Part shown: piece after piece, positions 24,513 through 33,396 of the stretch
How the letters are laid out: every line of letters starts with the position of its first letter
Numbering within the stretch: the first letter of the stretch is position 1
Assembly: GCA_050288705.1 (NCBI GenBank)
Contig: JBNKEI010000111.1
Location: forward strand, 6,291 to 70,290
Length of the DNA: 64,000 bases
Source: JBNKEI01 sp050288705
GTDB lineage: Bacteria; Myxococcota; Myxococcia; Myxococcales; UBA5297
Reading direction: 5' to 3'
The notes under the pieces: generated by a model
Database searches by the model: none
Seen by the model: the letters and a program-made list of their open reading frames with translations, nothing else
Told to the model about the DNA's origin: nothing
Position numbers and translations under genes: made by a program

Positions 24513-24997
24513 ATCATTGTGTTCATAATAAAATCGAATCAAATGTTAGAAAAGGGTATTCAAAAAAATTAGATCGATTATATATCATTCTTTCTAGTAG
24601 CGATTCTGAGTCGACTAAGTTTTATAACGAATTGAAAAAGACATTATCCTCGAGTTTAAAAAAGCGATCAGTAGCTGGTTCTATTCATGTGTATGATACG
24701 CTTGGGCTTGATGAGAAAAAAACCATTGATTCAGAAATTCGGTCGTTTCAACCAAATCATGTTCTCAGTATTGTTCAAATTGGTAAAGAAACTCATATAC
24801 ATAATGGGATCTCAATGGATGTTGGCGCCTCATTTAATATGGTGCTCTGTGAGTCGAAGTGTGAGGGAGCTGTTTGGAGAGCAACTTTGAAAACTTCGGT
24901 AGATACCTTATCAACGAATGGAATTGGTTCCGCTGATTCCGTTGCCGCGAAAATTCTGGGGAGCCTTGAGAAAGACGGCCTTATTATTCCTGGTTAA
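24497..24997 (+). pseudogene. Truncated lipoprotein-like ORF
   Basis: The frame opens at 24497 after a stop and has no ATG, GTG or TTG until TTG 24632, yet coding-like sequence starts well before that (KGYSKKLDRLYIILSSSDSE). The rest reads HVLSIVQIG, EGAVWRATLKTSVDTLS and SVAAKILGSLEKDGLI, a pattern seen in small periplasmic lipoproteins with a beta-alpha fold and an 'ILGSLEKDGLI' type end. The signal peptide and lipobox are missing and are replaced by the duplicated tail sequence, so the 5' end seems to have been cut off. I do not recognise the precise family. An intact terminator follows. Confidence 0.5.
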
Positions 24998-25045
24998 GAA
25001 GTGGAAAGACTGCCGTCGCTGGAAAGCGAGCATTTCGGTAGGTCG

Positions 25046-25072
25046 GGAGCGAGACTAATCTCGCTCCTTTTT
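25046..25072 (+). terminator. Rho-independent terminator
   Basis: GGAGCGAGA, loop CTAA, TCTCGCTCC form a perfect nine-base-pair stem followed by TTTTT. It would end transcription from trpS-rimO and the truncated ORF, and stands just before the converging coiled-coil gene. Confidence 0.88.
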
Positions 25073-25084
25073 ATTTTTTGTGTT

Positions 25085-25489
25085 CTAATTTCTTCGTTCG
25101 GACCTAATTTCTGATGATTCAAACCGATGCGACAGAGCAATAATTTGCGAATCGCGTTCCGCCAGTTGAGAAGCTAAACGCATACATCGAAGGCTCAGCT
25201 CCATCTCTTTTTCTACCAGCGTGGCTATTTTTTGATCCTTTCTTTTGTTTTCTAATTTCAGAGAACGAATCTCCTGATCCTTTTGAATATTCTGTTCACG
25301 AATCAGAGCATTTTCTTTGTCCATCGATGATGTGTAAGAGCGCAGTTTCTCTGACTCGTTAGATTGCTCGGAAAGCTCGTATTTTAGTTCACGTAGCTCA
25401 ATCTCGAGTTGATTAGCCTCTTTGCGAAGCACTTCTATTTCAGCGACATCGATAGAGATACTTTCAAAATCCATTTTGTCGCTCAACAT
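25085..25489 (-). CDS. Coiled-coil protein of unknown function
   Basis: The start at 25489 (MLSDKMDFES) is preferred to longer frames because CGGGGG stands at a ribosome-site distance. Of 134 residues, about 25-125 are a continuous heptad-rich helix (EVLRKEANQLEIELRELKYELSEQ, then IREQNIQKDQEIRSLKLENKRKDQKIATL). No enzyme motif, signal peptide or membrane segment is visible. It lies behind the receiver-kinase gene on the same strand with a 94-base gap and could be the last member of the hydrogenase/phosphorelay run, for example a scaffold, but that is only a guess from position. Confidence 0.65.
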   Translation of the reverse strand: MLSDKMDFESISIDVAEIEVLRKEANQLEIELRELKYELSEQSNESEKLRSYTSSMDKENALIREQNIQKDQEIRSLKLENKRKDQKIATLVEKEMELSLRCMRLASQLAERDSQIIALSHRFESSEIRSERRN

Positions 25490-25583
25490 GGCAAACCCCC
25501 GAAATTTGATAATGGGAAAGATGTCCATGTTAATGACGCAAAAAGAAGAACAAGTCAATGTGGCAAATATACGACTAACGTAC

Positions 25584-26693
25584 CTATAGTGGGAACAAGA
25601 TCTCAATAATAGTTCCCTGATCTGGTTTGCTATTTAGTTCCACTTTTCCATTGTAAAGCGATACTACTTTGCTAACGGTAGAAAGTCCTAGTCCAGTACC
25701 GGGAATCATGCGCGTTTTCTCGTTCTTAATACGTACAAAATCTTGAAAAAGACGTTTGGTTTCTTCTTGATTCATGCCAATGCCGGTGTCTTCTATTTGA
25801 ATGGAAATGTGTGATTTGGTAGGTATTATGCGTACTATAACTTTTCCTCCTGGACGATTATATTTAACTGCATTAGTCAGTAGGTTGGAAAAAATGAGTT
25901 CAATTTCCACTCGATCAGCATTCATGAAAACCGAATCGGCATGAATTTCTAAACTAACTTGTTCGCGATTGGCTTGAGAGCGCACTAACTCCAACGAATT
26001 TTTTGCAATTTCAAAAAGATCTAGAGAAACTAGTTCCCGTTTGCGTTGTCCAGATTCCACTCGCGTCAAATCGAGAAGGTCGTTAATTAGCTGGCGCATA
26101 GCCAAAAGTCGGGTGATGCTACGGTCAATCATAAGGTCATAAGATTGTAAATCGACTCCCAGAGATCGTGCTTGCATGGCCAGCAAGTAGCCTTCCACCG
26201 CGGCCAAAGGGGCTTTTAATTCGTGAGCGAGAACCGAGACAAATTGAAAGCGTATACGTTTTTTTTCTTCCGCGTGACGCTTGGCTTGTTGCTGAAGGGC
26301 AACATGCCTGCTGGCTTTGTGAACGGTTGCGCGCAATTCATCAGGGGTAAACGGCTTGGCAAGAAAATCGAACGCCCCTTGTTTGGTGGCTAGCACTGCG
26401 GTTTCTAGCGTGGCGTAGGCGGTTATCATAACCGTCAGGGCTTCCGGCGAGGAGGAAGAGAGCCGCTCCAAAACTTCTAGACCTGATAAGCCAGGCAGCT
26501 TGTAATCCAAAAGAACAATGTCCGGTGAAAAGGAAGATATTTTTTGAAGGGCAACTTCTCCTGACTCCGCTTGATCAACCACAAATTGAAGTTGACCTTC
26601 TTGCATTGGTAAAACCAACCGTTCCAGCAATCTGGTGACGCTTAGCCGCATACCTAGCTCGTCGTCTACCACCAGCACGCGTAAGGATTCCAT
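25584..26693 (-). CDS. Receiver-histidine kinase hybrid
   Basis: Domains run in the order receiver then kinase. Residues 1-125: VLVVDDELGMR, phospho-acceptor Asp in IVLLDYKLPGLSGLEVL, Lys in LAKPFTPDEL. Residues about 145-215 are HisKA with the phosphorylated His in FVSVLAHELKAPLAAVEG. Residues about 255-369 are the ATPase with N-box LLTNAVKYNRPGG, G1 IEDTGIGM and G2 GTGLGLSTV. There is no sensor or membrane segment, so its input is probably phosphate from another kinase, most likely the H-cluster kinase two genes upstream. It follows the lone receiver by 35 bases. Confidence 0.9.
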   Translation of the reverse strand: MESLRVLVVDDELGMRLSVTRLLERLVLPMQEGQLQFVVDQAESGEVALQKISSFSPDIVLLDYKLPGLSGLEVLERLSSSSPEALTVMITAYATLETAVLATKQGAFDFLAKPFTPDELRATVHKASRHVALQQQAKRHAEEKKRIRFQFVSVLAHELKAPLAAVEGYLLAMQARSLGVDLQSYDLMIDRSITRLLAMRQLINDLLDLTRVESGQRKRELVSLDLFEIAKNSLELVRSQANREQVSLEIHADSVFMNADRVEIELIFSNLLTNAVKYNRPGGKVIVRIIPTKSHISIQIEDTGIGMNQEETKRLFQDFVRIKNEKTRMIPGTGLGLSTVSKVVSLYNGKVELNSKPDQGTIIEILFPL

Positions 26694-26728
26694 GGCTAAC
26701 GCCCACTCCCATGAGGCAGGGCTTAATT

Positions 26729-27139
26729 CTAAGAATTAAGTAGCCTTCCAATTTCTTTGCGAATCTGTTCGGAGCGCAATGGTTTCGCCAAGATTGCATC
26801 GGCCTTAATCCAGGCGCGTCCAGGGCTGGCTTCAAAATCAATTCCAGTCTCGTTAGTAACGGAAGTAACCAAGATAACCGGAGTTTTTGGATTCTTCTTT
26901 TTTACTCGATGGCATAAAACAAAGCCCGCGTCCATGTACTCCATCATCAAATCGGCAACTACGAGATCGGGCGTATTTTGGGCAAGTGCCTCATCAGCCT
27001 CGCGCAAACTCGATGCGCACAAAACCTGAAATCCGCAAGCTTTCAAATGCATTTGGGTTTGCAGCAAGAAATCGGGATCGTCATCGACAACCAGAATAGT
27101 TTTTGAAGTAACAGCCGCTTTTTCTGGGGAAGTGCTCAT
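26729..27139 (-). CDS. Single-domain response regulator
   Basis: A stand-alone receiver of 136 residues: ILVVDDDPDFL, phospho-acceptor Asp in LVVADLMMEYMDAGFVL, and Lys in ILAKPLRSEQI. With no output domain it must act by phosphotransfer or protein contact, like the middle step of a phosphorelay. It lies ten bases after the H-cluster histidine kinase and before the receiver-kinase hybrid, so it is a good candidate for the link between them. ALVVTS-type active-site residues (VILVTSVTNE) are present. Confidence 0.88.
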   Translation of the reverse strand: MSTSPEKAAVTSKTILVVDDDPDFLLQTQMHLKACGFQVLCASSLREADEALAQNTPDLVVADLMMEYMDAGFVLCHRVKKKNPKTPVILVTSVTNETGIDFEASPGRAWIKADAILAKPLRSEQIRKEIGRLLNS

Positions 27140-27149
27140 TTTGCAATCC

Positions 27150-29144
27150 TCATTGGGTGGGACGACGCGGTAATTTTATGGTGAAAGTGGTGCCGGTGGG
27201 CCCTTGTGAGGGGTCGGCATTGGATTGAACTTGAATATCTCCATGATGCATCTTGATGATGCCGTACGAGACGGGCAAGCCAAGGCCCGTACCCCGCCCC
27301 ATAGGTTTGGTGGTGTAAAATGGCTCGAAAATGCGACCCAGGTTCTGGGCAGGAATGCCGGTCCCTTGATCGCGGATTTTTATGCAAACCTGTTTCTCAT
27401 CTCCAGATGTCTGTATGAACACCTTACCTGGAGAAGGGGTGGCATCGTAGGCGTTAGAAAGCAAATTGATAATAACTTGTGCTATTTGATCGCGATCAAG
27501 CTCGGCAATGGGATTTCCTTCATGGCAAATTTCTACCATTAGATGGGAAGGAATAGGTATTGCTCCCACGCTTCTGTTGATCAATTCTCGCAAATCCAAT
27601 GCCTGGGGTACTACCGTATTTTGACGAGCAAAGTTTAGTAATCCAGCAACAATACGTTTGCAGCGATTAGTTTGCTCGGCAATCATGGTCAAATCGTCGC
27701 GCATAGAGTGGTCTGCGGATATTTCTTCTAGTAACAAATGAGAATACATCAGTACTACCCCCAAGGGGTTGTTCACCTCGTGGGCAATGCCCGCAGCCAA
27801 TTGACCCATGCTAGCCAGCCGCTCTGCATGCATAAGCGCTTCTTGCGCGGAAGCCAGTTTTTCATGAGAAATGGCCAGTTCCTGAAGAGTTTTCCGAAGA
27901 TGTTCAATGGCATAAGGAAGGCACATTTCCAGTTCGGCAAGTCCAGAAAAAATAGCCTTGGCATGCTCGCGACAAGTTTCGTAGCCACATGCACCACAGT
28001 TGAGTTCGTCTTGTTGAGTAGCCTTACCCATTCTCAACAGTATTTCTGCTAGCACTTCGTCATTTGGTTCGCTTAAGCGTTGATCGTAAGTAACAAACGA
28101 CCGTCTAAGGTTAAGATCGGTGAACTGGTCCATTTGTTGTAGCCAGAACTCTATTTCCGAACTGGGTCGTCCCCGAACATAAGCAACCACGCTAGTGTGC
28201 CGGGAAAAGCGGGAATGGGCGGTAGACATACCCGGACCCATAATGCATCCTTTGCAAGCTAGCACTTCCACTAGAGGAAAACTCAATAAGCCTCTTTCCA
28301 ATTCGTCGAGTGCTTCAAACCCACCTATACGTCCTTCCGAAGCTATGGCTTTAAGGGAAGACAATCCTTGATCGATTTGGGCAACTTCCAAAAGTCCGTG
28401 GCTTAAAGGAAAAAGCGCCCCCTTTTGAGCTCGCGGTGGATCGAAATCACTCGGAATTACCAAACTGGGAGTCAACCTTTGTTGCTCCAACATTTTGCGC
28501 AATTCCACAAAGGTAAGAACAGCATCAACTTCGCCGATCACCGATTTGCTTTGAGCCTCGCGTTTTTTTGCAATGCACGGACCAATAAAGACAACCTTGC
28601 GCTCCCCTTGGTAAAGCCGTTTTAAATATCTGGCTATGGCTATCATGGGAGAAACAATGGGCGCCAGCAAGGGAACTAAACTAGGCTGATAGCGCTCTAC
28701 GTATCCAATAACCGCCGGGCAAGTAGTGGCAATCCAGTTGCCATTTCCCGGGGAGTTCAATAGCGCTTGGTATTCGCGGGCAACTAAATCCGCACCGAAT
28801 CCCACTTCGTGAACTGAACGAAAACCCAACCTGCGCAGCATTCCTACAAGTTGTTCGCTGGTAGTTTCGGGAAACTCGGCAGGAAAGCTAGGAGCCAAGC
28901 ATGCGCACACTGAATACTTGCTAATAAGTTGGTTTACTTCATCTATGCTATGGCGGAATCTTTTGGCTCTTTGACTACAAATCTGAACACAATTTCCGCA
29001 GCCAATGCACCGTTCTTCTATTACTTCTGCCTGGCCGCCTTTTATACGAATTGCCTTGGCCGGACACTCGCGAACACATGTGTAGCAAACCCTACAGCGT
29101 TCTTTAATCGTTTCGATCAAAGGATGGCCGACCAAGGGATTCAC
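27150..29144 (-). CDS. [FeFe] hydrogenase-like sensor histidine kinase
   Basis: Domains in order: two [4Fe-4S] ferredoxin motifs (CRVCYTCVRECP, CIGCGNCVQIC); an [FeFe] hydrogenase large-subunit-like domain with TTCPAVIGYVE, IGPCIAKKREA and LACKGCIMGPG in place of the three H-cluster motifs; another iron-sulfur motif NCGACGYETCREHA near residue 395; HisKA with His in AAGIAHEVNNPLG; and an ATPase with NLLSNAYDA and GRGTGLGLPVSYG. The changed H-cluster motifs suit a sensor rather than a catalytic enzyme. The GTG start directly follows the hydA stop (TAAGTG). It is soluble. Sensory hydrogenases of this general kind are known, but the ligand and output here are inferred. Confidence 0.85.
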   Translation of the reverse strand: MNPLVGHPLIETIKERCRVCYTCVRECPAKAIRIKGGQAEVIEERCIGCGNCVQICSQRAKRFRHSIDEVNQLISKYSVCACLAPSFPAEFPETTSEQLVGMLRRLGFRSVHEVGFGADLVAREYQALLNSPGNGNWIATTCPAVIGYVERYQPSLVPLLAPIVSPMIAIARYLKRLYQGERKVVFIGPCIAKKREAQSKSVIGEVDAVLTFVELRKMLEQQRLTPSLVIPSDFDPPRAQKGALFPLSHGLLEVAQIDQGLSSLKAIASEGRIGGFEALDELERGLLSFPLVEVLACKGCIMGPGMSTAHSRFSRHTSVVAYVRGRPSSEIEFWLQQMDQFTDLNLRRSFVTYDQRLSEPNDEVLAEILLRMGKATQQDELNCGACGYETCREHAKAIFSGLAELEMCLPYAIEHLRKTLQELAISHEKLASAQEALMHAERLASMGQLAAGIAHEVNNPLGVVLMYSHLLLEEISADHSMRDDLTMIAEQTNRCKRIVAGLLNFARQNTVVPQALDLRELINRSVGAIPIPSHLMVEICHEGNPIAELDRDQIAQVIINLLSNAYDATPSPGKVFIQTSGDEKQVCIKIRDQGTGIPAQNLGRIFEPFYTTKPMGRGTGLGLPVSYGIIKMHHGDIQVQSNADPSQGPTGTTFTIKLPRRPTQ

Positions 29145-30866
29145 TTACTGATTCACCTTCCGGGGGCCGTAGTGGGTATGTAGCAATTGGTGGCTTTTTT
29201 CGCCCAAAGGCTCTCCCAGAAATTCTTTGTACAGCCGTTGAACTTCGGTGTTGGAATGAGAAGTCCGCGAAGTGTCTTCTTGATCGATTTTGTACAGAGC
29301 GTTCATTCGCGCTCGGACGGCTTCCATATCAATTACCAAGGGTTGCCCACCTCCGGCGATACATCCCCCCGGACAAGTCATTATTTCTATAAATTGATAG
29401 GGGCTTTTTCCGGCGCGAATCTCGTCAAGAATTGGCTTTGCATTACCAATACCGCTTATTACCACAGCCTTAAGCTTCAAATCGCCAACCTTGAGCTCGG
29501 CTTCTTTAACCCCGGTTAGTCCCCGAAGTGGTTGCAGTTTGGGAGCATTTAACTCTTCCCCAGTCAACATAAAATGGGCGGTACGGATAGCAGCTTCCAT
29601 GACACCCCCTGTAGCTCCGAAAAGCTTACCGGCGCTACTTCTTTCACCAAAAGGAGAATCTGCTAACTCTGGTTCCAGGGAGGAAAGGTCAATGCCTCGC
29701 GACTTAATAAGACGCGCTAATTCTCGCGTAGTCAAAACCACATCTACGTCGGCATGCTCACGGCGAGCCATTTCGGGACGGTTTGCTTCAAATTTCTTGG
29801 CAGTGCAGGGCATTACCGAGACGCTGAAAATCTTTTCTGGCGCCAAGTTCTGCTTCTCTGCAAAGAAACTTTTGATTAATGCTCCTAGCATTTGCTGAGG
29901 GCTTTTGCATGTAGAGACATTGCCTAGCAAATCAGGGTAACTCTGCTCTACGAATTTAATCCAACCGGGGGAACAGCTAGTAATCATGGGTAGCTTTCCA
30001 CCAGTTTTCAGGCGTTGCACCAATTCCGAAACCTCTTCCATAATGGTGAGGTCGGCAGAAAAGCCAGTATCAAATACGTAGTCGATTCCCAATCGGCGCA
30101 TTGCAGCATTAAGAAGCCCGGCAACGTCAACACCCGGTTTTACGCCGAACAGTTCACCTAGGGTAACCGAAACTGCCGGCGCAATTTGAACCACTACCTT
30201 AATTTCGGGATCATTTATGGCTTTTAGCAGGTTGCGAAACTGGCTTTGTTCGGTAAGCGCGCCAGTGGGGCAAGCCATGATGCACTGACCGCAGCCAATG
30301 CAACTAGAGACATTAAGTCCTTCCTGAAAAACAGTGCCAATTTGAGTACGCGCACCCCGTCCAACAAAATCCAGCGCTGCTACTCCTTGAATCTCCTCGC
30401 AAACGCGAACGCACCGACCACACAATATGCACTTGGCAGGGTCGCGAACTACCGAAGGACTAGAAGTGTCCATTAGACACTCGTTTTTAGTTCCCGAGTA
30501 GCGTCTTTGACGAACATTCAAATTTTCCGCCAGCTCCTGAAGCTGACAGTTTCCACTACGAGAGCAGAAAAGACAGTCGTCAGGGTGGTTGGATAGAAGA
30601 AGCTCGACTATTACCTTCCGGGCCATAACTGCTCGTTCCGAGTGCGTTTTTACCTTCATTCCCTCGCGAACAGGAAATGCACAACTAGGAACCAAATTGG
30701 GAACACCCTCCACCTCTACTACGCACAAACGGCAAGCACCAGTTGGGAAGAGGTCTGGCATATTGCATAACGTAGGAACATGAACTCCTGCGCGGCGTAG
30801 AGTGGTGAGAAGGGTTTCCCCGGCCTCAGCATCAACCATTTTGTTATTGACTTGGATCTGGAACAC
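29145..30866 (-). CDS. hydA: [FeFe] hydrogenase catalytic subunit, NAD-linked type
   Basis: Produces or consumes H2. The N-terminus has a [2Fe-2S] plant-ferredoxin/NuoG-like domain (CNMPDLFPTGACRLC), a His/Cys-ligated cluster motif (HPDDCLFCSRSGNCQLQ), two [4Fe-4S] motifs (CILCGRCVRVC, CIGCGQCIMACP), and then the H-cluster domain with all three motifs intact: TSCSPGW, MPCTAKKFE and TCPGGCIAGGGQP. A small-subunit tail (RLYKEFLGEPLGEKSHQLLHTHY) ends it. GTG at 30866 is chosen because AGAGAGG lies six bases upstream and the previous gene stops 11 bases before; longer frames run into that gene. The hydE/F/G maturases are not in the window. Confidence 0.93.
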   Translation of the reverse strand: MFQIQVNNKMVDAEAGETLLTTLRRAGVHVPTLCNMPDLFPTGACRLCVVEVEGVPNLVPSCAFPVREGMKVKTHSERAVMARKVIVELLLSNHPDDCLFCSRSGNCQLQELAENLNVRQRRYSGTKNECLMDTSSPSVVRDPAKCILCGRCVRVCEEIQGVAALDFVGRGARTQIGTVFQEGLNVSSCIGCGQCIMACPTGALTEQSQFRNLLKAINDPEIKVVVQIAPAVSVTLGELFGVKPGVDVAGLLNAAMRRLGIDYVFDTGFSADLTIMEEVSELVQRLKTGGKLPMITSCSPGWIKFVEQSYPDLLGNVSTCKSPQQMLGALIKSFFAEKQNLAPEKIFSVSVMPCTAKKFEANRPEMARREHADVDVVLTTRELARLIKSRGIDLSSLEPELADSPFGERSSAGKLFGATGGVMEAAIRTAHFMLTGEELNAPKLQPLRGLTGVKEAELKVGDLKLKAVVISGIGNAKPILDEIRAGKSPYQFIEIMTCPGGCIAGGGQPLVIDMEAVRARMNALYKIDQEDTSRTSHSNTEVQRLYKEFLGEPLGEKSHQLLHTHYGPRKVNQ

Positions 30867-30877
30867 GGGAGCCTCTC

Positions 30878-32896
30878 TTAGACTGCGAGTACTGCCTCGA
30901 GTCGGCAGACTTCGAGACATGTGCCACAGGCAACGCATTTTTTCTGGATTATCTGGTGAGGCTGTTTCGGTGATCCTATAATTGCTTGGGTTGGGCATGC
31001 TTTCACGCATAGACCACATCCCTTGCAATTTTCAGGGTCAATGGTGTAACGCAGCATCTCTTTGCAGACTCCCGCAGGACAGCGCCGCTCGAAAATATGG
31101 GCTTCGTATTCGTCGCGAAAGTAGCGCAGAGTCGATAGCACCGGGTTTGGCGCGGATTGCCCCAAACCGCATAGACTAGTGTCGCGGATAACCGTGGCCA
31201 GTCGCTGTAAAAGCATTACTCCTTGAAAACGAAGCAACGAATCATGCCCTGTTTCCTTGCGCCGGCCCTCGCTTATACGGGTGAGTATTTCTAGCATTCG
31301 GCGAGTTCCCTCGCGGCACGGAATGCATTTTCCACACGATTCCCGGCCAATGAAGTCCATAAAAAACTTGGCCATGTTAATCATGCAGGTGCGCTCATCC
31401 ATTACCACTAAACCGCCGGAGCCCATTATGGCGCCAACGTGCTTCATGGATTCATAATCGATAGGAAGGTCCAGATGCTCTGAAGGCAAGCAGCCTCCCG
31501 AAGGACCGCCAATTTGCACTGCCTTAAAGGCCCGGTTATTAGGTATGCCTCCTCCTATATCGTAAATAACCCTGCGCAAACTGGTTCCTAAAGCAACTTC
31601 TGCAAGGCCGGTTCGGGTTATGTTTCCCGAAAGAGCAAATACTTTAGTTCCCTTGCTCTTTTCCGTACCTATGGAAGAAAACCATTCCGCCCCCTTATCC
31701 ACAATAGAAGGAACGTTAAAAAGGGTTTCTACATTGTTTACTGCCGAAGGCTTTCCAAAAAGACCACGCACCGATGGATACGGGGGTCGAGGTCGAGGCA
31801 TTCCGCGCCTTCCCTCAATGCTATGCATAAGTGCGGTTTCTTCACCACACACAAAGGCTCCAGCTCCCTGTTTCATCAAGATGTCTAAGGAAAATCCCGA
31901 ATCGAGAATATTTTCGCCCAGCAATCCGTAGGCTTTTGCTTGGGCAATAGCAGCGTGTAGGCGCCGAACCGCCAAAGGATATTCCGCGCGAATGTAAATG
32001 TAGGCTTTAGAAGCCCCGATAGCATATGCCGCCAGGGCGAGACCTTCTAGAAGACGATGAGGGTCACCCTCAATTTCGGCGCGATTCATAAAAGCACCGG
32101 GGTCTCCCTCGTCAGCGTTACAAATAAGATAGCGTTGGTCGCTTTCTTCTTGGGCAGCAAGATTCCATTTTACGCCGGTAAGAAAACCTCCTCCGCCTCT
32201 TCCTCTTAGTCCGCTAGCAATTACCAAGTCGCGAACTTCTTGAGGGGTTTTGATACGCAGAGTCTGAGCGAATGCCTTCCAACCGCCGCGAGCAATGTAT
32301 TCATCCAAATTGGTGGGATCGATAATTCCGCAGTTAACCAGTACCCAGCGAGTTTGGGGAGCGAAAAACGGATGTTGGTCTTGAAAAAGTACACCTTCCC
32401 AAGGGGTGTACGAAGAATCGCGCATCTGGTAAAGCACGTGCTCGAATCTGATTGACCCAGCCAAGGTGGAATCAATAATGGTTGGGGCTAGCTCGGCGCT
32501 GATTTTGCCAAAACTAAGTCGGGTTTTACCGGGGAGCTGAATATCAACCATCGGCTCCGCTGTACACAAACCAATACACCCAACTTCAACTACCTCGGCA
32601 TCAATCTTTTTTTGCGAAACGTGTTCTTTAACTGCTGCAAGCGTTTTACCGGCGCCAGCGCCAAGACCACAGCTTCCAGTGCCGACATAGATTACTGGGC
32701 GGCTTAGCTCTTCTCGTCGAAGTGTCCGAGCGCGTTGGCGTATTTGCTGACTGCAAGAATCATCAGCATGGCAATGAGGGCCTTCGGTAAAACAGGTTAT
32801 TACCTCAGGGCAAGATTTCTCTGCGCTGTGCCAGCAGCGATCACAGCATTTTGGAATTGAATTCAACGGATCTCCTCCGAATTGGGCATTGCTCAC
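30878..32896 (-). CDS. hydB: Hydrogenase NAD-binding flavoprotein subunit (NuoF/HydB-like)
   Basis: Residues about 10-60 are Cys/His-rich (CCDRCWHSAEKSC, PHCHADDSC). A thioredoxin-like [2Fe-2S] domain follows (GSCGLGAGAGKT, VGCIGLC), then the NuoF core with the FMN/NADH loop RGRGGGGFLTGVKW, NADEGDPGAFMNR, an SLBB part, and CGKCIPCREGT binding a [4Fe-4S] cluster. Two ferredoxin motifs end it (CKGCGLCVKACP, CVACGTCLEVC). This matches HydB of trimeric electron-bifurcating hydrogenases, which couple NADH and ferredoxin. GTG at 32896 overlaps the stop of the upstream gene (GTGA), so translation is coupled; a longer frame inside that gene is rejected. Confidence 0.92.
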   Translation of the reverse strand: MSNAQFGGDPLNSIPKCCDRCWHSAEKSCPEVITCFTEGPHCHADDSCSQQIRQRARTLRREELSRPVIYVGTGSCGLGAGAGKTLAAVKEHVSQKKIDAEVVEVGCIGLCTAEPMVDIQLPGKTRLSFGKISAELAPTIIDSTLAGSIRFEHVLYQMRDSSYTPWEGVLFQDQHPFFAPQTRWVLVNCGIIDPTNLDEYIARGGWKAFAQTLRIKTPQEVRDLVIASGLRGRGGGGFLTGVKWNLAAQEESDQRYLICNADEGDPGAFMNRAEIEGDPHRLLEGLALAAYAIGASKAYIYIRAEYPLAVRRLHAAIAQAKAYGLLGENILDSGFSLDILMKQGAGAFVCGEETALMHSIEGRRGMPRPRPPYPSVRGLFGKPSAVNNVETLFNVPSIVDKGAEWFSSIGTEKSKGTKVFALSGNITRTGLAEVALGTSLRRVIYDIGGGIPNNRAFKAVQIGGPSGGCLPSEHLDLPIDYESMKHVGAIMGSGGLVVMDERTCMINMAKFFMDFIGRESCGKCIPCREGTRRMLEILTRISEGRRKETGHDSLLRFQGVMLLQRLATVIRDTSLCGLGQSAPNPVLSTLRYFRDEYEAHIFERRCPAGVCKEMLRYTIDPENCKGCGLCVKACPTQAIIGSPKQPHQIIQKKCVACGTCLEVCRLEAVLAV

Positions 32897-33396
32897 GGGG
32901 TGGCCTTTTTTCGATATCCTTGAAGAATAGTGGGAACTTTTTCCGGTCCCACGTTGGTATGAAATTCGCCAGCCACCGTAATGACTGGCGCCAAACCGCA
33001 AGCTCCGATACACGCCACTACTTCCAAGCTAAACAGCCCATCTCTGGTAGTTTGACCAGGAGCAATTTTTAGGGTTCGACTAATGGCAGCCAACACATTT
33101 TCTGAACCCTTAACATGGCAAGCAGTTCCTCGGCACACCTGAATATGGTAGCGGCCCTGAGCTTGAAATCGAAATTGATTGTAAAAAGTAGCGACTCCAA
33201 AAACTTTGCTAGCCGGAAGATTTAAGTGCTGTGCAATGGCGACTATTGATTCTCGCGAAAGAAACCCCTCTGCCTCTTGAGTGGCTTGTAAAATGGGGAT
33301 TAAGTGTTCGCGTTTTGGGCTAGCGTACTGCTCTAAAATCGCCGATAGCTTAGGGCTTATCGGACTAGTTTTGGTATCTTCAACGGGAATGGACAT
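32893..33396 (-). CDS. hydC: Hydrogenase [2Fe-2S] subunit (NuoE/HydC-like)
   Basis: The small thioredoxin-like subunit of trimeric hydrogenases and complex I. VFGVATFYNQFRFQ is the family signature, and four cysteines in CRGTACHVKGS and CIGACGLAPV bind the [2Fe-2S] cluster that passes electrons to the flavoprotein. It is the first gene of the hydrogenase run and has a strong ribosome site, AGGAGGAG, a few bases before the ATG. 167 residues is typical. Confidence 0.93.
   Translation of the reverse strand: MSIPVEDTKTSPISPKLSAILEQYASPKREHLIPILQATQEAEGFLSRESIVAIAQHLNLPASKVFGVATFYNQFRFQAQGRYHIQVCRGTACHVKGSENVLAAISRTLKIAPGQTTRDGLFSLEVVACIGACGLAPVITVAGEFHTNVGPEKVPTILQGYRKKATP

Noticed and set aside
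25085..25606. Longer N-terminus for the coiled-coil protein
   Set aside because: The added 39 residues (Cys-rich, no heptads) have no ribosome site, whereas 25489 has a G-rich one at the right distance.
30246..31931. Several 60-110 codon plus-strand frames opposite hydA and hydB
   Set aside because: All are antisense to intact hydrogenase genes and show no domains or ribosome sites.
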